Source: Acidobacteriota bacterium
GTDB lineage: Bacteria; Acidobacteriota; Vicinamibacteria; Vicinamibacterales; UBA823
Length of the DNA: 10,940 nt
Direction: 5' to 3'
NCBI GenBank assembly: GCA_002720285.1
Contig: PBHT01000044.1
Location: 9,810-20,749 of the forward strand
Position 1 is the stretch's first letter. Each line of letters opens with the position of its first letter. The notes below the pieces were generated by a model. The model saw only the letters and a list, made by a program, of their open reading frames with translations. It searched no databases and was not told the DNA's origin. Shown piece by piece: positions 6,314 through 10,940 of the stretch. Both the position numbers and the translations under genes were made by a program.

Positions 6314-7495
6314 GTGACACTGAAGACTACACAACGTGCTGATCGTCCGGTGGCCCACCAAGTGCTCGCAACTCTCAGTTACGGCGATGCTATTGGTCAC
6401 GAAGTGCTGGGCATTCAACGCGTATTGCGCGGAGCTGGCTTTTCTTCGGACATTTTCGTTGAAACGGCCGACCCGAGGCTAAAGTCTCTCACTAGAAATT
6501 TTCGTGGTCTGCCAAGCGCCGTGACGGATGACGACCTCCTAATCCACCACTTTTCATTGTCGTCTAAGGCCTCTCGGACCGCCTACGCGCTACCGAGCCG
6601 CATGGCACTGATCTACCACAACATAACGCCTCCAGAATATTTCATCGACATCCATCCGCTCTTGGCGCTCAGATGCTGGGAAGGTCGACGTGAACTGGGT
6701 GCTTACGTCCCGAGGTGCGACCTGGCTTTAGGCGACTCCGAGTTCAACCGTCAGGAACTTCAGGCACTCGGCTTCAGGAAAACAGATGTTTTGCCGGTGA
6801 TACCGAACTTCGATCACCTCACTGGGGAGCCGGATTGGAGCTTGGTCTCACAGTTTAACGATGCGTGGACCAACATTCTTTTTGTCGGTCGGGTCATCCC
6901 CAACAAGCGGATCGAGGATCTAATCAAATTTTTTCATGCCTATCGGTCCACGCATAATCTCCGATCACGACTCATCATTGTCGGCTCCTACATAGGGTTT
7001 GAGGACTATTTGATGAGTCTCTACGACTTAACTTCGAGGCTACGTACGCCCGACGTGCATTTTGTCGGTCAGGCCACGAATGCTGAATTGGCCGCTTTCT
7101 ACAACGTTGCTGACGTTTTTCTCTGCGCTAGTGAACATGAAGGGTTTTGTGTCCCTCTGGTCGAAGCGTTCCATGAACGTGTGCCGGTAATCGCTTATTC
7201 TGCAACGGCTGTGCCAGACACTATGGATGGAGGCGGCGTGCTTTACAACGACAAGGACCCGTCTGTCGTCGCAGATCTGATTGACGCAATTGTGTCAAAC
7301 CAAGCTCTATGTGAAACGGTTGTCGATGCACAGGACATCGCCCTGGACCGATATTTGAATCATGATTTCTCAGCAACACTGATGCGCTTCGTGAACCAAA
7401 TCCTCGAAGGGCCCCGCCTTCCACCATGGGAATTAAGAGGGGATTTTTGGCAAAAGTTCGATGCGGATAGGGACGTCTTGAAACATGATCGTTAA
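6314..7495 (+). CDS. GT4-family glycosyltransferase B
   Basis: The 393-residue protein has the GT-B plan. The N-terminal block LSYGDAIGHEVLGIQRVLR (21-39) is followed by IYHNITPPEYF (100-110) and CDLALGDSEFNRQEL (135-149). The donor lobe starts at NILFVGRVIPNKRIEDL (187-203). The E-x7-E pair is E276 and E284 within SEHEGFCVPLVEA (273-285). The start is GTG, three bases after the previous stop, with only a weak SD, so coupling to the upstream gene is likely. It is paralogous to the next gene, sharing YHNITP, DLALGDSE, NILFVGR and EHEGFCVPL, but is longer at both ends. Its reading frame runs 11 bases into that gene. The family suggests an extracellular glycan role; donor and acceptor are unknown. 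Confidence 0.9.
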   Translation: MTLKTTQRADRPVAHQVLATLSYGDAIGHEVLGIQRVLRGAGFSSDIFVETADPRLKSLTRNFRGLPSAVTDDDLLIHHFSLSSKASRTAYALPSRMALIYHNITPPEYFIDIHPLLALRCWEGRRELGAYVPRCDLALGDSEFNRQELQALGFRKTDVLPVIPNFDHLTGEPDWSLVSQFNDAWTNILFVGRVIPNKRIEDLIKFFHAYRSTHNLRSRLIIVGSYIGFEDYLMSLYDLTSRLRTPDVHFVGQATNAELAAFYNVADVFLCASEHEGFCVPLVEAFHERVPVIAYSATAVPDTMDGGGVLYNDKDPSVVADLIDAIVSNQALCETVVDAQDIALDRYLNHDFSATLMRFVNQILEGPRLPPWELRGDFWQKFDADRDVLKHDR

Positions 7496-8558
7496 TCAGT
7501 GGGTTCCGGCCGCGCATCAAGGTGACGCGATCGGTGATAGCGCACGGCGGGTCCGCGACATGCTGCGCACCCTCGGTCATGTCGCCGACATCTTCGCCAT
7601 CACGATCGACGACTCACTCCGGCATGACATCCGGCCGTTCGATGGCGAGGAGGCAACAGGGGGCGACCTCACAATTTTCCACTACGCGCTACCGTCACCG
7701 ATGACGGAAGCGTTCGCAGCACTTTCAGGACGCCGCGTGCTGCAATATCACAACATCACGCCGGCTCATTTTTTTGCGCCGTATGAGCCAGAATTATTCC
7801 GACTCGCCGAGCTGGGCCGGCGCGAACTGGCGACGCTCGCCGGTCGCGTGGACCTAGCCTTGGGTGACTCTGAATACAACCGTCGCGAATTGGATGAGCT
7901 CGGGTTCGGCGACACCGGCGTAATGCCGATCGCGGTTGACACCGGGCGATTGTCGCGACTGAAAAGCCGCCCAGCACTTGAGGGTGTGCTTGACGACGGT
8001 CTCACAAATATCCTTTTTGTCGGTCGACTGGCACCAAACAAGAAGATTGAAGACCACATCCTCCTAGCCGAACACTATCGGCGTTACGTCGACTCCAATT
8101 ATCGATTTATCTTTGTCGGTCGGAATGATGCTGCGCCGCGCTATTTCACCATGATTCGCTCGCTCGTATCCGAGTTCAACTCAACCCACGGTGAAATAGC
8201 TAGATTCTGGTTTACTGGAAGCGTGCCGGATGATGACCTAGTGACCTTCTATCGTCACGCCGACGCATACGTTTCCCTGAGCGAGCATGAAGGCTTCTGC
8301 GTACCGCTTCTTGAAGCCATGGCCGCTGAAGTGCCCGTGATGGCTTACCCAGCAGGAGCCATACCAGAAACGCTGGCAGACGCAGGTGTGCAGTTTGCCC
8401 CGAAGAGTTTTGAGTACGCCGCAGAGCTTCTCGGTCTCCTGGTGTACGATGAGGACCTTCGGTCGGCGGTCCTGGCAGGTCAACGCGCTCGCCTAGAGAA
8501 CTTTGGCGATGCAATGATTCGTCAACACTTGGCGCAACTCGTCGAAAGGTTTTCGTGA
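7485..8558 (+). CDS. GT4-family glycosyltransferase B' (paralogue of B)
   Basis: The 357 residues form a compact GT-B glycosyltransferase. The N-terminus QWVPAAHQGDAIGDSARRVR (5-24) replaces the LSYGDAIGHE block of its paralogue while keeping GDAIG. Shared blocks are QYHNITPAHFF (87-97), VDLALGDSEYNRREL (122-136), NILFVGRLAPNKKIED (175-190) and SEHEGFCVPLLEA (266-278), with the E-x7-E pair at E269 and E277. The ATG start overlaps the preceding gene by 11 bases; AGGGA about 11 bases upstream can act as SD. The downstream GTG overlaps its stop by 4 bases. B and B' probably arose by tandem duplication and have diverged strongly, which suggests different acceptors or donors. Neither substrate can be named. 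Confidence 0.9.
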   Translation: MIVNQWVPAAHQGDAIGDSARRVRDMLRTLGHVADIFAITIDDSLRHDIRPFDGEEATGGDLTIFHYALPSPMTEAFAALSGRRVLQYHNITPAHFFAPYEPELFRLAELGRRELATLAGRVDLALGDSEYNRRELDELGFGDTGVMPIAVDTGRLSRLKSRPALEGVLDDGLTNILFVGRLAPNKKIEDHILLAEHYRRYVDSNYRFIFVGRNDAAPRYFTMIRSLVSEFNSTHGEIARFWFTGSVPDDDLVTFYRHADAYVSLSEHEGFCVPLLEAMAAEVPVMAYPAGAIPETLADAGVQFAPKSFEYAAELLGLLVYDEDLRSAVLAGQRARLENFGDAMIRQHLAQLVERFS

Positions 8559-9883
8559 GAATAGGTTTTGTTGTTCAGCGCTACGGCACAGAAATCCTTG
8601 GGGGTTCCGAATATCACTGTCGACTCATTGCCGAAAAGATGGCTTTGCAGCACGATGTTGAGGTTCTCACCACTTGTGCGCAGGATTACCTCACATGGAA
8701 AAACGAGTATCCAGAGGGTGCCGACCGTGTCCGAGGAGTGACAGTTCGCCGCTTCGCCAACGCGCAAACCCGCGACATAAAGTCTTTTGACCAATATTCG
8801 GACTGGATTTTCAATAATCCCCACACGCAGGCTGACGAAATGGAGTGGCTGCGACGCCAGGGACCCTGGTGCCCAGCATTACTCGAATATCTTGAGCAGC
8901 ATGCGCTGAAGTACGAAGTATTGATCTTCTTCACATACCTCTATGCTCCCACTGTACTTGGCATTGCTGTTGCGCCTGGTCGGAGCATACTGGTGCCGAC
9001 AGCCCACGATGAACCAGCCATTCATCTCGATCTTTACCGAGACGTATTCAGCTTGCCAGCTGGCGTGGCCTACAACACTGATGCTGAGCGCGCGTTCCTG
9101 AGATCAAATTTCGACATTCGGACTGTGGCGGAAAACACCGTTGGTTGCGGGGTAGAGTTTCTGCCACACCAACTGGACGATCAACCCAAGCGAGGGGGAC
9201 GAACTCGTCGGAGGAGTGGCGGCCGGTCACGGACGGCGGACTCGGGTAAGCGCACAGACAACGATAACGGGCGTGGTAGTCACCTTCGTAAACGGGGTGC
9301 GGCATTCTTACGACGCCATCGGCTCCACGGTCCAGTAGCACTCTACGGTGGGCGGATCGAACCGGGTAAGGGTTGCGAAGAACTGATCGAGTACTTCAGT
9401 GCTTACGCGCAGAGCGGCGGGGATGCGACGTTAACACTAATGGGCATAAAACTGATGCCTTTACCTGAAGAATCGTTTGTGCGCTTCGCTGGCAAGCTGT
9501 CTGAACAGGAACGGTTCGACGCGCTGGAGGCGGCGACGGTAGTGATCGTGCCATCCCCGTTAGAGAGTCTATCGCTGTTGGCGCTGGAAGCATTCGCTGT
9601 CGGCACGCCGATTCTGGCGAACGGTCGAAGCGAGGTAGTAGTAGACCACTGCCGCCGAAGTAACGCCGGACTTTACTACGGCGACCAGGACGAATTTGTT
9701 GAATGTCTCAAGCTCTTGCTGGTCGATGAGCGGTTGCGCTTAGCTATGGGACGTAAAGGTCAGGACTACGTCCAGAACCACTATCGCTGGGACGTAATCC
9801 TTGACAAATACGAGCGGTTAATTTCATCGATTCGCGGGCGTAGCTCGAATACCCGCGGCAGCACTCACCGAAGACAACGTTAG
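8555..9883 (+). CDS. GT4-family glycosyltransferase A' (paralogue of A) with charged interdomain insertion
   Basis: This 442-residue GT-B enzyme is paralogous to the gene at 4997. It has VVQRYGTEILGGSEYH (6-21), DVEVLTTCAQDY (34-45), VPTAHDEPAI (147-156), YGGRIEPGKGC (264-274), the E-x7-E pair E337/E345 in PLESLSLLALEAF, and NAGLYYGDQDEF (370-381). In A the lobes are joined by about 17 residues; here the linker is about 56. The extra residues, roughly 208-250, are rich in Arg, Gly, Ser and Asp and look disordered. The frame stays open through the insertion and resumes a normal GT4 donor lobe, so it is not a simple frameshift. The GTG start overlaps the previous stop by 4 bases and has AAAGG at 8545-8549 as SD. 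The C-terminus is short and basic. It is the last gene of the rightward block. Confidence 0.9.
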   Translation: MRIGFVVQRYGTEILGGSEYHCRLIAEKMALQHDVEVLTTCAQDYLTWKNEYPEGADRVRGVTVRRFANAQTRDIKSFDQYSDWIFNNPHTQADEMEWLRRQGPWCPALLEYLEQHALKYEVLIFFTYLYAPTVLGIAVAPGRSILVPTAHDEPAIHLDLYRDVFSLPAGVAYNTDAERAFLRSNFDIRTVAENTVGCGVEFLPHQLDDQPKRGGRTRRRSGGRSRTADSGKRTDNDNGRGSHLRKRGAAFLRRHRLHGPVALYGGRIEPGKGCEELIEYFSAYAQSGGDATLTLMGIKLMPLPEESFVRFAGKLSEQERFDALEAATVVIVPSPLESLSLLALEAFAVGTPILANGRSEVVVDHCRRSNAGLYYGDQDEFVECLKLLLVDERLRLAMGRKGQDYVQNHYRWDVILDKYERLISSIRGRSSNTRGSTHRRQR

Positions 9884-9897
9884 GTATTACGCCGGAG

Positions 9898-9936
9898 GGT
9901 TTGGGGTTTCTGGACCTTGACTTCAGAACACAAACC
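9898..9936. terminator. Weak stem-loop in the convergent gap
   Basis: In the 71-base gap between the convergent genes, GGTTT (9898-9902) can pair with AAACC (9932-9936) and GTTTCTG (9906-9912) with CAGAAC (9924-9929), the latter with one bulged T. No U-tract follows on either strand, so an efficient intrinsic terminator is doubtful. Nothing else is seen in this gap. Confidence 0.2.
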
Positions 9937-9954
9937 GAAAGCAGAGTTCATTGT

Positions 9955-10940
9955 TCAATTGTCTCGAGTGGTATCAACTCCTAGGGGCGCCTGGGCGGTT
10001 TCCGTGGATTTGGAGTCAGACTTTGCAGGCGCTGGCGATTGCCCCTTTCGCTTGCTGACTCTCCGTCGTTGACCCGATTGGATTCCGTAGCGTTTGATCA
10101 TTTCGTTTAATGTAGTTGGTTTAATCCGCAACAATTCGGCGGCCCGCTTTTGCACACCACCCGCTTCATGCAGTGCTGACTCAATAAGTTGTCGTTCGGA
10201 AGCACCTATCACTTCCTTCAACGAGATACCGTCTGGAGGAACCACGATTCTTGGCATCTGGAACTGCTCAGTGGCACGTACATGATCCGGAATCAGTTCG
10301 TTACCGATGCGAGGTCCTGAGGACAGCACGACTGCACGTTCGATTACATTTTCGAGTTCACGAACGTTTCCCGGCCAGTCGTATGCCACGAGAACATCGA
10401 GCGCCTCGGGAGTTATCTCAAGGTCTGGACGGTCATTCTCGCCACCGTACTTACTTAGAAAATGCTGCACAAGTAACGGGATGTCTTCCTTTCGCTCCCG
10501 CAACGCAGGCAAATGCACAGTGATGACGTGCAGCCGGTAATAAAGATCCTCCCGAAACCGTCCTTCATCAACCATTCGCTTTAAGTCGACGTTTGTTGCG
10601 GCGATGATACGAACGTCCACTTTGATGGTCTCAACGCCCCCCAAACGCATAAACTGCCGCTCCTGTATCACGCCAAGCAGCTTGGCCTGGGTTTCGAACG
10701 GCATATTCCCTATTTCATCGAAAAAGATACTTCCAGTGTCGGCTAACTCGAAAAGACCTTTTTTGGCCGATAGCGCACCGGTGAACGCACCCTTAACGTG
10801 ACCAAATAGGTTCGACTCAAGCAAGTCGTGGGGCAGATTTCCCGAATTCACCGTAACGAACGGAAACTCCGTCCTGGCTGAATGGGTGTGGAGCGCGCGC
10901 GCGACCAGCTCCTTGCCGGTACCGCTCTCACCTTCAATCA
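9955..10940 (-). CDS. Sigma-54-dependent transcriptional activator (NtrC family), N-terminus beyond window edge
   Basis: The visible 327 codons cover most of the AAA+ domain and the DNA-binding domain of a bacterial enhancer-binding protein, which hydrolyses ATP to open sigma-54 promoters. In order: Walker A GESGTGKE close to the right edge, the sigma-54-contacting loop GAFTGA, Walker [10 protein letters not shown], the R-finger region [11 protein letters not shown], sensor [17 protein letters not shown], and a Fis-type helix-turn-helix around [20 protein letters not shown]. The receiver or other sensory domain lies outside, so the input signal is unknown. After the helix-turn-helix about 40 residues follow, first basic (RRRVSKRKG) and then Ser/Thr/Ala-rich, longer than the usual short end. 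An apparent start at 10851 is an internal GTG (Val) codon; the frame stays open to 10940. It is convergent with the glycan genes. Regulators of this type often sit beside exopolysaccharide loci. Confidence 0.93.
   Translation of the reverse strand, partial: IEGESGTGKELVARALHTHSARTEFPFVTVNSGNLPHDLLESNLFGHVKGAFTGALSAKKGLFELADTGSIFFDEIGNMPFETQAKLLGVIQERQFMRLGGVETIKVDVRIIAATNVDLKRMVDEGRFREDLYYRLHVITVHLPALRERKEDIPLLVQHFLSKYGGENDRPDLEITPEALDVLVAYDWPGNVRELENVIERAVVLSSGPRIGNELIPDHVRATEQFQMPRIVVPPDGISLKEVIGASERQLIESALHEAGGVQKRAAELLRIKPTTLNEMIKRYGIQSGQRRRVSKRKGQSPAPAKSDSKSTETAQAPLGVDTTRDN

Noticed and set aside
9176..9304. Frameshift as the origin of the unusual A' linker
   Set aside because: One alternative frame hits a stop within the region (near 9246) and the other gives no glycosyltransferase-like sequence. 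The original frame continues cleanly into the donor lobe.
10849..10851. GTG as the start of the sigma-54 activator
   Set aside because: The same frame continues upstream through Walker A to the window edge, so this codon is an internal valine.

Overview
The window is a compact bacterial chromosome segment of moderate GC content, with no tRNA, rRNA, CRISPR array or mobile element visible. The mix of an MtaB-type tRNA methylthiotransferase, a decaprenyl-phosphate phosphoribosyltransferase-like UbiA enzyme, serial GT4 glycosyltransferases and an NtrC-type regulator fits a Gram-negative lineage such as Acidobacteriota. That assignment is a low-confidence inference from protein style, not a measured placement.

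Layout. Positions 1-2653 (minus strand) hold a housekeeping block transcribed purD -> purE -> mtaB, with mtaB running off the left edge. Positions 2654-2855 are a 202-base divergent intergenic region, the only sizeable non-coding stretch. It contains a perfect 8+8 inverted repeat, plausible back-to-back promoters, and nested complementary segments that could fold into a structured rpsU leader ending at the Shine-Dalgarno (SD) sequence. Positions 2856-9883 (plus strand) hold a tightly packed cell-surface polysaccharide block: rpsU (bS21), a UbiA-family prenyltransferase, an unrecognised protein with a coiled-coil-like region, an eight-arginine run and an acidic tail, and four GT4 glycosyltransferases. 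The last five genes, including the unrecognised one, overlap or nearly touch (junctions of -4, +3, -11 and -4 bases). Positions 9884-9954 are a short convergent gap. Positions 9955-10940 (minus strand) hold the C-terminal two-thirds or so of a sigma-54-dependent activator that enters from the right edge.

How the genes may work together. The four glycosyltransferases are two paralogous pairs in mirror order (A-B-B'-A'), which suggests duplication and stepwise addition of sugars to a glycan. The UbiA enzyme may supply a polyprenyl-phosphate pentose donor, although the oxidase and reductase that would finish that pathway are not in the window. The sigma-54 activator could control surface-glycan genes, but no -24/-12 promoter was found here. 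The two most interesting points are the possible rpsU leader RNA and the charged low-complexity segments in the unrecognised protein and in glycosyltransferase A'.
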